DNA from: Mya arenaria
Lineage: Eukaryota; Mollusca; Bivalvia; Myida; Myidae
DNA: 64,000 nt
Assembly (NCBI RefSeq): GCF_026914265.1
Contig: NC_069127.1
Span: forward strand, 22,065,045-22,129,044
Direction of reading: 5' to 3'
The notes beneath the pieces were generated by a model, which had not been told where the DNA came from, ran no database searches, and saw only the letters and a program-made list of their open reading frames with translations. Every line of letters begins with the position of its first letter. Within the stretch, counting starts at the first letter, position 1. Below, piece after piece: positions 1-12,270 of the stretch. The position numbers were made by a program, and so were the translations under genes.

Positions 1-363
1 TAGTATAATAAACTGACTAGAATGGAAGTTAGTACGAGAGATAGAAACGTCTGTCTATTTAGACGTTGTCGCAGATAATTGTCTAGGCAATTATAAATTT
101 TTTTTTACACCAGACCCGCGTTTAGTTTGGTGTGTGCGTTTGCGATTCCGTTCCCCGATAACAGTGTATGCTAACAACAAAGGGATTGATAAAAGCAGCT
201 TATTAAATGAGCAACTTTTACCCTATTAACCTGACCTCAAGACAGTATGAACCTAACACGTTACACGTTTGTCATTATGATAAAAAAGAAGCGAAATGGT
301 GTGGTATGCGGGAACACTGAAACGGCTGTGTACAAACATTTCTATATAACATGTTATTTTCAG

Positions 364-402
364 GAGATACTAGTGATGCACCTGCTCTGAATAATTCGAA
401 TG
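364..402 (+). CDS. Possible 39-bp phase 1-1 receptor-tail exon
   Basis: A TTTCAG acceptor precedes and a GTAAGTAAG donor follows a 39-base stretch that is open in phase 1-1, giving about 13 residues (DTSDAPALNNSN, with Gly codons split at the junctions). Phase, small size and a 3' end reading PALNNSNG resemble the tail cassette at 54,573-54,632, which ends PAQDTNG. I infer a tail exon of a related receptor lying mostly left of the window. It is too short to identify by itself and could be a chance splice-site pair. Confidence 0.35.
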
Positions 403-3100
403 GTAAGTAAGAGCGTTGCAAATATAATTAGCAGTAACTTATTTATTTAGGCATTGTGTACATTTGTGACTAGTCGTTTGGCACATATACCATTTGAATT
501 TTGAGAATATGTTCACGCCGCCATCACGGACGTTACTGAGGCTACGAGAATACATACCTCAATTAATGTTTGCTTCAAAAGACAAGCGAACTCAAAATAC
601 ATTAAGTCAAATATATGGAAGGTTATCGAAGCATATATTACAGGTTGTGTTCTGACTGATACATCTTGCTCTCTTACTTGTACATATGGCTATCTTTCTT
701 GGATATCTTGCTTCATTGCATTCTGTATTCGTCATTCGCGCAATTGCATTGCTAGCTTCGCAAAAACTTATTTCTTGATTTCAGAAAAAAAAATCGTGTT
801 AAAGTTATCTTTTTGCCATCACCATATTTAATGCTGACCTTCTTGCCCATTTTTCTTACTATACACAATACAAATAACAAATGTCAGAAAGCATCTTGAC
901 AAAAAAAAATATGTCTACACAAATTATTGCAAACGTTTTGCATCCAATATATAGTTTTCTGTTAATAAAAAATAAACATAGTAAGACAATAACAACAATA
1001 ACGATATGCTTTTATTGATTTAGCGAACTCATTAGCTGGGTGATTAAGAAATTAAAATATCTTCAAGAGTTTTCATATTCCGTTCATTTGGCCCTCAGCA
1101 TGTCGTATATTTTAAGTATACTCTATAACTATGAAGTTTAATAGATCTGAATTACTGACAAAACAGATACATTTTCGTAAGAAAAGCATTCTTCAAAGTC
1201 TATTTCGGAACAAAAGCAGGGAGAGTGCACACTAAAGCAATGAAACGACGAACTTTCTTAATGAAATTAAAATATTGTTCTGAATCTGAGACTCAATGAT
1301 ATAATGTCATTTCTTATATGGGCTTGTCGCATCAAAGTCTAGATCACCAGGTATATGTTACAGAAATACATTTTAAGGGCCTTCGACAAAATGTTTTAAA
1401 AGTTCATGTTTTATTTAGATTTGAGGAAACCTATCTTTCTGGAGTAACAAATACATCCTTTGCAACATGCGAAAGTAAGATTTTGTAAGAATTTCGATCA
1501 AAAAGCATTTGTATTTTTATTCGCAAATGTATGTCGACAATATAAATAGTGTTTTGTGTCCAAATACCCAATAAAAACTAAGCAACAATGTCTAGCGTGT
1601 TTTATGGTGATATCGTTTCAAATAAGAACTCGTTCAAACAAATAGTAAAACATAGCGGATTAAATAAGTCCTGGTTACAAAAAGAGCAAATACCTTCTTT
1701 AAAATAGCAGCAATCAACACAAAGTTTCAAAACATTGTTGACTGGGTAGCACTGTCTAATCTAATACAAGAATATACATTTTGTTTAAAGACATTGACGA
1801 AAAAATGCAAATTCTTTTTTATTTAAAATGAAATAAAATCTTTTTTTAAAAATTGCTAAACTCCACTACATCTACACATGTTGCAATGGATGGATGTAAT
1901 ATGCTTTATCGCATATAAGACTTTAGCACTGTGGAAGGTCCCTTGAAGTAACCTGACACTTTGTCTAACTCCTATTTTTAACGATGCCACATTATCTTCA
2001 GTCAGTCATTGCTAGTTTTACTTCACTATTGTATGTAGAAAGATGTATTTGTTGAATTTCTGATAAAAAGTGCATGTGTCATTGGTTGTTTGTAAACTTT
2101 AAGGTGACTATGTTTGAAAGTCAAAATAGCATACGCTTAATTAATCTTAATATGATCATGTCAATTGTATGGAGAGAAAAAACAATATCATTTTACCTTA
2201 GGTACATTCCAGTCCGTAAACGAGCAAAAGCAAGGACAATATTAGAAATAGTGGCTCCATTGTTTTTAAAGGAGACAACACGGGAATTCCATATACTACA
2301 CAAATGGACGGAGGCGTGTACACGTATTAATATACGGAGATAAGACTTCTGCACAAATGTCAACATCAGATATTATAATACGAATGTATGCTTTACATTT
2401 TACGTCTTAATTTTTTGTTCTATTTACAGTCAATATAAATTGAGGACCTCATGCATATTGTCGCACTCGTATGCTAATGTATGTTATTTATCTTCATTGA
2501 ATTTATCTGCAACTAAAGAACTAAAGAAATACAATTTGTATTGATTGAAATAGTATGTTTTAGTTATCGTTCATATTGTGAATTTATAATTCACAATATA
2601 AACGATAACAAAATTTACAGTTTGACCTATTTGTTTACGTACGCAATTGAATTTGATTAATATGTAGACCTCCTACAGGAAAATAACTGACTTTTTCTCT
2701 CTGGGCAATTGATGAGAAACATTTTTCAAAATTCAAACTCATTACAGCGATTCCATTGGCGAAAAAGAAGGGCAAACTGTAAATGATGATACAATTAGGT
2801 ACATGAAATTGGTTTATACAGAGTGAATATTGTACTTGCTCTAAACATTTGGATGTTAACTCTCTAATCTATACAGTGTATCGCATCTAGCTATGCTTAA
2901 CTACATAGGGTAAACACTATTGTAAATATTTAAAATAATTATCAAATAAATAATTATGCTATATAATTACGAAAATGACGTAAAATATATTGCACATAAA
3001 GGCAACCGATTAATCATCAACTATTATATATTACTATGGTTCAATCCAGGATAACGTTATATCAATGCAATATATATCAATTAATAAAATGTATTTTGTA
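403..3100. other. AT-rich non-coding stretch
   Basis: No convincing exon was found on either strand. The longest open frame (2074-2343, plus) has no recognisable domain or flanking splice sites and reads as chance. The only structure I see is the palindrome at 2563-2609. This may be intron or intergenic DNA next to the exon at 364-402. Confidence 0.5.
2563..2609. repeat. Near-perfect 22-bp palindrome
   Basis: The arms GTTATCGTTCATATTGTG... and its complement (22 bases each, one mismatch) are separated by three bases, so the strand could fold into a long hairpin. No coding or repeat context explains it. It may be the core of a short foldback element. Confidence 0.7.
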
Positions 3101-3104
3101 TAGT

Positions 3105-3445
3105 TGTTTTTTGCTACTTTGATTAATATAAATGTTTGTTATGCATGTATGAATGTGAGTTTTTGATGTATTTTGTATTATTTTTGACTGATGAGTTTAT
3201 GATAATCTGGATAATAAATGGTAAATTCTGTGCAGTTCTATTTATAGTTAAAAAAATAGCAGTACATATTAAAATGTACTCATTTGTTTGATACCGAAGG
3301 GCGGCATATAGGAATAGGACTCTCTGTCCGTCCGTCAATCTTACGTTTCACGATCAATAACATGCGAACGCTTAGTCCCAAGGACATCAAACATGTTAGG
3401 TAGGTTGATCTTGACCAGAAGATAAACCCAATTGATACTGTGGAT
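3105..3445 (+). repeat. Interspersed repeat, copy 1
   Basis: This stretch aligns over its whole length with 9000-9335 on the same strand. Shared blocks include GCATGTATGA(A/G)TGTGAG, an AATAAATGGTA block, TGTCCGTCCGTC, and AAGGACATCAAA followed by a GACCAG(A/C)A block. The 3' part belongs to the roughly 142-bp tandem family seen at 5575-5800 and 9225-9625. It has no coding potential. Confidence 0.7.
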
Positions 3446-4747
3446 TTTGGTTAGTTTAAACATATTTTATTCATCAGCGTACACATACATAGCATAAAGA
3501 CAAACAGAAAACACATGTACAATCTAGAGAAAAGGATTAGTACGAAAGATGAATATATCTTAAAAAGTTATTCTCCAAACTTTAGCAAAAGTACATAGTT
3601 AGTGACGGACATTTGTACAGCTCACAATGTAGATAACACAATGATATCGATATTGTTGATTTTAATAAAGTAGTTGTATTTAAGGATATTCCGCAACGGT
3701 TGCCATATTGTTTACAAAAAAGGCAATGGTTTTGTTTAAACTTAGCTTAAACTCATTGAAATCAATTTCGTGAAATGAATTTATTTTTTTATATGAATAT
3801 ATGCATATTGATGGAGTGTTAATTGTTTTAAAACAAAACTGATTAATTAGCTCTATAAAACTAATCAATTAAAAGTAATTTTGAAATACAAAGTAACTAT
3901 TGAAATATACAGGAAGTCATGAATAAGAAGTTTTAGATATATATGTGTTTTAGTGTTAAGGGATGTTATTTTTGTGTTGATTCATTGCTTTAAATACTAC
4001 AACTTGAATTGTATACCCTCTATCACTGTTAAGTATCCTCTTTATCCTAAATAAACTGTCTAAAAAGTATTTCCATGTACAAGTACTTATATGTGGTCAA
4101 GATTTGGAAGTATGATGTACCGTATTGGACATATTATATAAATATAGGTTTAGCCCCTGTCGCATGACCAATCTTTGGTGCATCGTTCTCTCTCTATATA
4201 TACATATATAGATGTATTCATTTAATATTTTTTTGTAATACATGTAAATTGTGATGTGACTGTATTTAAAGAATTTATAATAAAATCACTTCATCAGTAC
4301 ATTTATGCACAAATACAATTGTTGTTAATTCAAAATACCTTACATATCATGGAATTTCAGTGTGCCTTATTTGTAATCTGCCGGCAGTGAGTCTACATTA
4401 TAAAGGTTTTCCTTTCCATCATTGACGTCGCCGAAAGGTCTCCATGTTGTACCATGGAGCATCACGGGATCAAAATGGACCAGCCAAATAAGTAATGTAA
4501 AATAAAACTATAAAATTTGTTTGGTAAAAAACAACTTTTACAAACAAATAATTGTATAAACTAATTTAAGAAAAAGGAAGCATAAAAAAAAAAAAACGTT
4601 TTTCTTATACCGTTATTACAAACATTTGGGCACATTTAATGGGTATTTAATAACTCGCCCCCAATATCGTAGGCTGCGGTTGTTTTACAGTTTGGTTTAG
4701 GAACCTCAAGACCCGACTCACCAAAGCTAAGGAAAAATGTAGGAACT
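3446..4747. other. Non-coding stretch
   Basis: AT-rich sequence with homopolymer runs and no supported exon. The open frame at 3680-3868 (minus) has no recognisable domain. Confidence 0.5.
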
Positions 4748-5566
4748 GTACGCTCAAAACCGATACCTTGTATCGATATTGGGAAAAGCCGGTATCACAG
4801 TTTATGGTACCGGATTATGTTGATATCAGGTTTTACGTCACAGTCGGTACCGGGTTATAGAATATTCACTTAAGAAATCCCGGTATCGATAAGCCCGGTA
4901 TCAATGTCCACACTAATCTACCATGGCCTTGAATATGATAAACAACATAATAAGCATATATTAATAGGTAAAATTACACAATTTTGACATACTGTAAATC
5001 TTGAGTATAGAAGCTTTGAATTTAATAATGATTGTTTGTTTTTTACGGGTTTTTTAATGTGATTTTAATTAATGCAATGAAAATGTGTTTTCATCTTCAA
5101 AATGCCGATACATTAATGTAGTCATATAAATCATTGGTATAGTAGCTTTTAATCTGATAATTAATGTTTTTTTGTGTGTTTTCTTTTCAATGTGATAATA
5201 AGGGAATATATTTGATTTTTTATATTATTACAAGCAATGTTTTAATTAATTCGATGAAAATGTGTTTTGTTCTGTAAGGAGCCGATAAATAATTAAGTCA
5301 TTTCGTACCCTAGCCGTATTTCTACCTTCGATTTTTGAAATTCGGATAATATGGCCCATGGCTTTTTCGAGATGACACCTAGATAATCTTATTGTAAAAC
5401 AAAAACTACAAAACAATGATCTTTATCCGATAATCATTCCTTCAATAGGCAATAAAACGCGAGTCATTTAATACCGAGATTTGTCATCTGATAATATCTC
5501 GGAATCACTGGAAAGTGCTACCGGGTACCGGGTTGTATCACCACCCTATTTTCGGTTTGAGCTTAC
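4748..5566. mobile_element. MITE-like element with short imperfect inverted ends
   Basis: The left end GTACGCTCAAAACCGATACC and the reverse complement of the right end GTAAGCTCAAACCGAAAATA are imperfect inverted repeats bounding about 820 bp. Both ends are rich in GGTACCGG/CCGGTATC motifs. There is no open frame inside. No target duplication could be assigned, so class and exact borders are uncertain. Confidence 0.35.
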
Positions 5567-5574
5567 CTTTGAGG

Positions 5575-5800
5575 TCAGTGGGCCACAGATCAAGGTCGTT
5601 GTGGCCGTAAGCTGAAAAAAAAAACACAGTTTCCTATCAATAATTGAAAAACGCTTAGGCCTACAGACCTCGAACTTGGTAGAGTTCCTTCATACATGAT
5701 CAGAGTTCTAACTATTTTGAAGCCCGTTGGGCTGAGATCAATGGTGACCTTGAGCTGAAAGTCCGATTTCATTCAATAACCGAAGAATGCTTGTATCCAG
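5575..5800 (+). repeat. Diverged ~142-bp tandem repeat units
   Basis: About one and a half units of the family carrying GACCTCGAACTTGGTAGA, a CAATAA(T/C) block and GTGACCTTGAGCTGAAAG. The same units occur at 3330-3445 and 9225-9625. The small open frame on the minus strand here is repeat-derived. Confidence 0.6.
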
Positions 5801-6326
5801 GTACCTCAAACTTGATATGCTAGTAAACTGTTTCAACAACATTCGGGAGATCTTTGATGTTTTTCATCAAAATTAGTCTTGAATTTAACTTTAAAGACAG
5901 CAGTCTCAGCACCATCAAAGCCCTTTAAAACAGACGGAACAGAACGGAATTCCTGTACTAGTGGTCAATCTCAAACCTTTGAGGTTTTATTCCCCTGCCA
6001 GCAAACATAACCTGTCTCGATATTTTCCTGTAATTTGTTTAATATTCCTTTCAATAGAAAAAGTTTACAATAATAACTATTTGTTTACAAAGAAAATTTA
6101 TTATTTTCTATATTTGATCAATGTTATAGAGCTGGATATAATTGCATGTTTATCTTTTAAGACTCATAAAAATAACAATAAATCATGAAAAATGAAAAAA
6201 AAATACATGCCTAATATATTGTTCTTCCATTGATTTACTTTGAAACAATATATATATTATTTTATAAAATGTCACATGTAATTGCTATACATAAACGATG
6301 TAACCTTGCTACTGTGACCGGTGTAG
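5801..6326. other. Non-coding stretch
   Basis: AT-rich, with no recognised domain in any frame; an open frame at 5961-6188 looks like chance. It lies just downstream of the LINE remnant on the minus strand and may include its 3' untranslated region. Confidence 0.4.
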
Positions 6327-7318
6327 CTATGTACAAATATGTGTCCTGGGTAGGGTCTTTCTGGACAATGTACTATTTTGTTCTTCTGTAAGGGCAGAAT
6401 CACCGTATAGTAAATTGCGAAGCGTTACGTCAGTCAGAGTTTCCACAGAGTTGAGCATAAGTCTCCTTTGGTCAGTATAGAGACAGATAGGAAGATAATA
6501 ATACGTTGTCTCCTGTATTTCACACGAACAGAGGGATGAGGGAACACTATTTTTAACAAAGAGGTGATGGTTCAATTAACTGCATTATTTCGTTAGTGGG
6601 TTTGAATGACCTGTAATCGACGTTTGGTTTTGAAAGATCCGACTGTTAGTGAGCTTTAAAACCAGAAACAGTGTCAATGTGTTGTTCTTCAGCTGGGAGT
6701 CTATTCCATGCTGAGATTCATGAAGGAACGAATGAATTCATAAAATGTGATGTGTGTGTACGAAGGCTATATATATATTGGATGCGTTTCTAAGTGATCT
6801 TGTTGATGCTTGACCGACTGTCGATGAATCGAACTTGAACGATAATCAGAGGAGAGACCATTTTTCATTTTGTAGAAAAGTTAAAGCTTGTGTTTATCAA
6901 GCCTTGATTCCAAGCCCTAAAAGCCAGATTGAACGTGAAGCAGACGCAGAGAAACAAGGCGAGTACAACCAGTAACAATACGTTCGCATTCGTTTTGAAT
7001 TGTGTCAAGATCAATTTTTTCATACTGTGTACAATTATTCCAAATGACATCCGCATACTCCAAGGTTGGCCTAATAAAAGAAAGATAAATAACCTCCAAA
7101 GGCCTCCTATCCAATTGATAGCGTAGACTTTTCATGATGTTAACCAAGCTGTTTTTTAATATAGTAAATGTGAGCATGTCAATTGCCTTCATCAAAAAGG
7201 AAAATACCCGTGTGTTCGTGAGGTTTAACATACGGGATATCAGTGTCAAACATGAACACACGCGGATGAATTGGCTTGTTCGGTTTCCGAGATATTACCA
7301 TTGATTCTGATTTGTTGA
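6327..7318 (-). pseudogene. Decayed LINE ORF2: C-terminal reverse-transcriptase tail
   Basis: Minus-strand frames give pieces typical of the region after the catalytic motif in non-LTR reverse transcriptases of the jockey/CR1-like group: MVISRKPNKPIHPRVFM, then RRPLEVIYLSFIRPTLEYAD, VIWNNCTQYEKIDLDTIQNE and CERIVTGCTRLVSLRLL. Further down, CSCEIQETTYYYL and VETLTDVTLRNLLYGDSAL match the usual Cys-containing C-terminus. The pieces lie in different frames, so there are several frameshifts and the copy is dead. Endonuclease and catalytic RT parts are absent. Together with the ORF1 remnant immediately upstream on this strand it looks like one internally deleted LINE. Confidence 0.8.
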
Positions 7319-7751
7319 GATTTAACTTAACAAGCCACATGTAATGCATCAAATTAGTAGTAAAATCTTTCTTGTAAATATATTATTTTTTCAATTATAT
7401 TTAACTTTGAAAATCCGTCAAACTAGCTTAAATTGTTTAATCATGAACAATATTTTACAAAAACAATTTGTTTCGTAGTTTAACAATCGTTTTTGTTTAA
7501 GAAGCCGCAATAATAAAATTTCAATGATGTAAGTAAATTAGAAAAGGCTACAATAAACCATAATTTTAAAGGTAATGTATAAGTTCAGGTAATTTAAATA
7601 TATGTAACATTGACCAATAAAAGTATTAGCTAGTCACGATACAAAGGCTCTTATACAAAGTAGTTTCAGTTGAATCGAGTCACTAAGCCGCATGGATGTG
7701 CGGGTATACTTCAGGTAAAGAGGTAAGTTCTCATTGGTGCACGCGACCTGG

Positions 7752-8530
7752 CTATATCTGCGTCAGATTCCGTTTGATAGCGAAGGAATCACCGTATGAG
7801 ATCTTTACAAGAACTGATCCATCTGACGACCAGGTGCCTTCGACACGACCAGACTTCGCTACACCACGAGCACGGAAGAGCAGATTTGCACGTGTTTTTG
7901 TCAAGTCTTCATTGAAGAAGATTTTATTGTGGCAACACTAGTTTTGATTTCAACTTGAAAGCCTACTGTTTAGCTCGATAGGTAGCAAACTTAACTAAAA
8001 TGGAACGGGGGTTAGTATTTGGAACAAATTTGCCGGTTCTATGAGAGCGATCAATTTCCTCTATGGTGACCTGAGCGCCGATGTCATTACAAATCGGCAT
8101 TACGTTCTGGTCAGTGTCCTCGTCTCTCTCCTCCTACACTCCAGACCATCGCAATATGTTACGCCTGCTATATTGATAACCAGCATCAACTTTGTCCTCC
8201 AACTCGGGCTTTCAGTCCTTCATTTTTGTCAGTCAGTTCAGTAGGTTTTTGCAGATAAGCCAGATATAACCCCAGTGACAATGGATTTCAACATAGGCTC
8301 AATATTTTAACCAAATGAGTCTTATGAGTTATCATTGAAGTGATAGCAGGATCAAGTTGTGCCTCATCCATGTCGTCAATCGTATAAATATATACGCCTC
8401 CCGATTCACTTGTTCCGGTACTAATACGATTTTTCTAAAGTTTTAAATGATCTTCGGGTGATGATAATACCGAGAAATCGCTTTTAGTTGATTTAACCGT
8501 ACTGATCGGCGAAGAAGTAGATATACTCAT
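7752..8530 (-). pseudogene. Decayed LINE ORF1 (coiled coil, RRM, C-terminal domain)
   Basis: Reading minus from an ATG at 8530 gives MSISTSSPISTVKSTKSDFS, then IDDMDEAQLDPAITSMITHK, a coiled-coil stretch (ELTDKNEGLKARV), an RRM-like block (CNDIGAQVTIEEIDRSHRTG followed by SILVKFATYRAKQ) and a C-terminal block (FFNEDLTKTRANLLFRARGV, then DGSVLVKISYGDSFAIKRNL). This is the layout of L1-type ORF1 RNA-binding chaperones of LINEs. Internal stops and frame changes break it. It sits directly upstream of the ORF2 tail at 6327-7318 on the same strand; 8530-8900 may be its 5' untranslated region. Confidence 0.75.
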
Positions 8531-8999
8531 TTTATCAACGAATAATACATGTTCATATTGGTAATTGAATAGTTTACATGTCAACGCTTTTAAAGATCCA
8601 CAGTATACTCAAGTATTCAAGCGAGGGCAATGTTCACTTGTCATAAAATGACCTGTCTATAGAAGTCAATATACAGTCAATATACAGAAGTACAGCTATA
8701 CATGTAGATAGACCAACCTTCCACAGTTTAAGTGTTTCTTTTCAACAACTCCTTGTTCATCATCAAAATTATCAAAATTAGACTTGTACAACGCATCGAT
8801 ATACTAAAGTCCTCCAAAAATCTAGGGAAACCTCAGCACATCATATTTTTTCCTTTAGCGATATACACACTGTCCTCGATCGGAAATAATCGGAAAAAGT
8901 TATAAGGTTTGGGATTGAAAGTCAAGATCGTTGTGACCTTCAGTTGATATTCAGTTTCCGATCAATTAACAACATATGCATATGACAATGTTTACAGTG

Positions 9000-9625
9000 T
9001 TTGTTATTTTGATTGCTACAAATGTGTGGAAGGCATGTATGAGTGTGAGTATTTGACGCCATTTTGTACTATCTTTGGCTACATGGGTTTAATGACCATA
9101 TGGTTAATAAATGGTATATTCGGTTGTGTTATGTTTATTGTTTAAAGAAACCTATTCGTACTCAGTTATGTATCCATGAAGAGAGGCAAAAAATAATCGG
9201 ACCGCCTGTCCGTCCGTCCCCACGGTTTACGATCAACAACTTGTGAACTCATAGTCCTAAGGACATCAAATTTGTTTGGAGGGCTGCTCATGACCAGCAA
9301 ATAAACCCTATTGACATTAAGATATTGGGTCAAAGGTAAATGCCGTTGTGTCCTTCATCTAAAGATCTATTTCCGATCAATAGCTACAGAACGCCTGGGC
9401 CCAGGGACCTCAAACTTGGTAGACAGGCCGGTAATGACCAGTAGAGTAATGATCTGTTGATAATAGGGTCACAGGTCGAAGTGGTGGTATCCTTGAGCCG
9501 AAAATCATTTTCCGATCAAAATCTGAGAACGGATGGTCAGCTGGTAATGCGCTTCGATCAAAAGCATAGGACCCTTTACCCTGATATGGAGGTTGGTCAT
9601 GACCAGTAGATGAATTATTTTAAGT
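9000..9625 (+). repeat. Interspersed repeat copy 2 with ~142-bp tandem units
   Basis: The first 335 bases align with 3105-3445. The following part has three successive units starting at GATCAA (9231, 9376, 9518), each with a GACCTCAAACTTGGTAGA-like and a GACCAGTAGA-like block. There is no coding potential. Resemblance to dispersed tandem repeats of bivalves is from memory. Confidence 0.7.
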
Positions 9626-9629
9626 TGGT

Positions 9630-10584
9630 TTCCCGCTTACAGTGAACAGGGATACAAAACAAAATAGTTACCCAACGTGAGCGAATAACAAAACAATGTA
9701 GATATATAACCACTGCTGTTGTTAAATGTTGATTAATTGTAAAATGGAGAATAAACTGTAAATTAAAACAACTATCTTTATCATGGTAAGAAATATTATT
9801 GCTACAATTTCTCTGTTAAACTGTCGAGATGATCATAGTGCTCCTGGGGTCATTTCGGATATGATTTCAAGTTGGACAATTGTTTATTTTACTTATGCTT
9901 AAGTGGAGAGACTGTTTCTTTAGAAACAAGATTACCTCGCCTTTTATTGCTTTAAATGGGTTAAATGTTTAATTGTTGCATAGTAGCGATATTGTTATAT
10001 GTATGTCATAGTCTGATTTTGTTTGAAAATATCTGTAAGTATTGTCTAATATAAATTTCTTAAAAAACATGCGCAAATAATGTGCATATAAAAAAGAACC
10101 ACAATAACCCCAAATCATTTTTTGGAAAGAAAGTTTTTTCAACAAATTTTCCTGCAAGTTTAAGTATCTGAAACGGCTTGCCATTCATTCTTTTTTATCC
10201 TGTCAATTGCATACAAATCGACCAGTTGGTCACGTGACCGCAAAGACAGAACATGACCTACTTTATATCTATAGTATTGCTCCCACAATATAAAAGAATT
10301 AAATTCAGTTATGAAACCGTTTTAATGGCCGGTTTGTTTGTGTTCTACTCAGTATACATGAATGTTTGGTAACAAGCTTTTGAGTCAACACGATCAGTTG
10401 TCTGCTGCAAAATGTACTTACCAGATAAAGCTATTTTTGTTATTGTAGGAGTTCTGAAAACTAGTGTCTGCACCAATAATGGAATTATATTGTGTCATCT
10501 TTTCAGTCCGTCATAGTCCGCATGGTGATCCGTGTTTATTCATGTTTTAAAATGAGATGATTCTAAAACAAAATTTCTCGTGCA
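9630..10584. other. Non-coding stretch
   Basis: No exon supported on either strand; the frame at 9969-10184 (minus) has no recognisable features. A stretch near 10,230 contains CACGTGAC but without promoter context. Confidence 0.45.
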
Positions 10585-10755
10585 ATGAACGCAATCATTA
10601 TATATGCAAAAAGCTACAGAAACATGCTCAGTAGCAAAAAGTTTAAACAAAAACCCGGATTAGTGGCAATAGGCAACGCCAAAGACATAGACCACAAATT
10701 CACAAACAAGAAACATAGAACAGCACACAACTCTACAAACAGCACAGTGCATAAA

Positions 10756-10757
<2 letters not shown>
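10585..10757 (+). repeat. Left half of an interspersed repeat split by an 8.7-kb insertion
   Basis: This half aligns with the minus-strand copy whose start lies at 41,485 and runs down to about 41,305: shared blocks include AAAAGCTACAGAAACA, CTCAGTAGCAAAAAGT, AACGCCAAAGACATAGA and CAGCACAGTGCATA. It stops at a (TA)n tract exactly where the right half at 19,592 would follow, whereas the copy at 40.45-41.48 kb is uninterrupted. The repeat carries no recognised gene. Confidence 0.8.

Positions 10758-10800
<43 letters not shown>
10758..10800. repeat. (TA)n at left border of the 8.7-kb block
   Basis: A pure TA dinucleotide run. At the matching point of the uninterrupted copy near 41,300 only TATATATA is present. 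The tract probably arose by expansion of a TA-rich target at the insertion border. It also creates an artefactual Ile-Tyr open frame. Confidence 0.9.
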
Positions 10801-10803
<3 letters not shown>

Positions 10804-11185
10804 ACTTAGGGCATTAAGGAGACCGTATGTATTTTACGGCATTAAGGAGACAATTTGTATATTTTTTGTTTTATACTTTTTTTTGCTTTTTTGTTGATAA
10901 TTTAGTATTGAAATGATCATTTATTATGTGTACAAAATTTAGGCTTCTTAAATTAATTAACAAAAAATATACGTAATTTGCGGTCTCCTTAATAATTTGT
11001 AAGTATGTTGCAGGTTTTAAGGGGACAGGTATATATGTCGAAGGGTTTATGGAGACCAGTGTATATATTATATTATTTTTGAGGCATTAAGGGGACCATC
11101 CATATTTTATGGCATTAGGGGGACAAATTATATATATCTTACTTTTGACAGTGAAGGCTCCCGTAACCTTAAGAGACAACTTTGT
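10801..11185. repeat. Left subterminal cluster of AAGGNGACC motifs
   Basis: At least eight copies of a motif close to GGCATTAAGGAGACC lie near 10,810, 10,839, 10,980 (inverted), 11,020, 11,047, 11,083, 11,112 and 11,170, spaced about 30-40 bases where dense. The same motif recurs in inverse orientation at the right end of the 8.7-kb block. Regular spacing suggests protein-binding sites, by inference only. Confidence 0.7.
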
Positions 11186-11367
11186 AATAGTATTTTTATA
11201 TAATTGTGTGTAATAAATCCACAAACAATGACCGGTCGAAACGGGAGGACTGCAAATTTCATAGGATATTCATCGGAAATCTTTTACAGACCATCTCATT
11301 CATTAAATGAAATTCATCTTCAGTCACTTGGTATGTGTACCGTTTGATAAACAAAAAATATAATGAC

Positions 11368-12270
11368 CAGGGGCGCATCCAGGAATTGTCGTTAGAAGTG
11401 GGCGTTACTAAGTGGCGTTTGCAGGAGGATTGAGGGTTACTCAATCAAGAAATTTTTAACAATTTGTAGTCGGAAATGATGCATTATGTGCGTATTTATT
11501 TTCTTCTCATATATTGACACAAAAAGTAAACTTGGACGATTTTAAAGACGATTGCGCCCCCTTCTCAATCCGCTAGTGAATGGTGACTTAATATTTGATA
11601 TATTATGGTTAAATAGAACTTTCAGTTGAATTATATAGAAACTGTAAATGCTAAATACAAGTTCTGTGCTTGTAAAACAATAAAAGTTTCGTCTGCACAG
11701 GAATGTGTCTGTTAACGCTTGAACAGTTAGCTCATGATAAAAGAACATTGTTCATTGGGTTCATTGTGACCCATGGAAGTTTTATTTATTAAATTCCAAC
11801 TTCCCCTTAAATTATACTTGCCTAAAACTTTAACCGAAGTCAATCAGGGGCCATAACTTGTATTATGGAGTTATGTAACCTCATTGGCTGATGGTCCTGA
11901 ACAATTGTGTGAAGTGTTAAGTCAATTGAATGAAGGGTATAGAACGCCTTAACCAATAGGCTACGGAGACGGTTTTAATGCATGTAATCAATTGCAGATT
12001 CAGGGGGGGGGATCGGTCCCAGCGCGCGCGCCGTCCCCCACCCCTTTGAATCGTCCGTTTATAATACGTTCTCAATCAATACCGGGAAAAAATACAATAT
12101 TAAGATAAAAATGCACTATTTCGGACTATAAATTAGGGGAGTCTAACCCCCACCCCGGTCCAACATTTTAAGCCATTCAATTTCTGTTCTGAGGGAGGGG
12201 CGGATGTGGAAAGATTAAGCCCATGAGTTTCACGTACCCCTTCTTAAGTCAATTCCTGGATCTGCCACTG
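11368..12270. mobile_element. MITE-like element with CAG(T/G)GGC...ATCCAGGAATTG inverted ends
   Basis: The left end CAGGGGCGCATCCAGGAATT and the reverse complement of the right end CAGTGGCAGATCCAGGAATT are inverted repeats, continuing as G(A/T)C...TTA(A/G)AAG(G/T)GGG. CAGNGGCGGATCC-type ends recall hAT-like or related non-autonomous transposons of invertebrates. The interior (0.9 kb) has G/C-rich patches near 12,005-12,055 and no transposase. No 8-bp duplication was recognised. Confidence 0.55.

Noticed and set aside
10585..10809. 74-codon frame ending in Ile-Tyr repeats
   Set aside because: It lies in the interspersed repeat and runs into (TA)n; the other copy does not conserve the frame.
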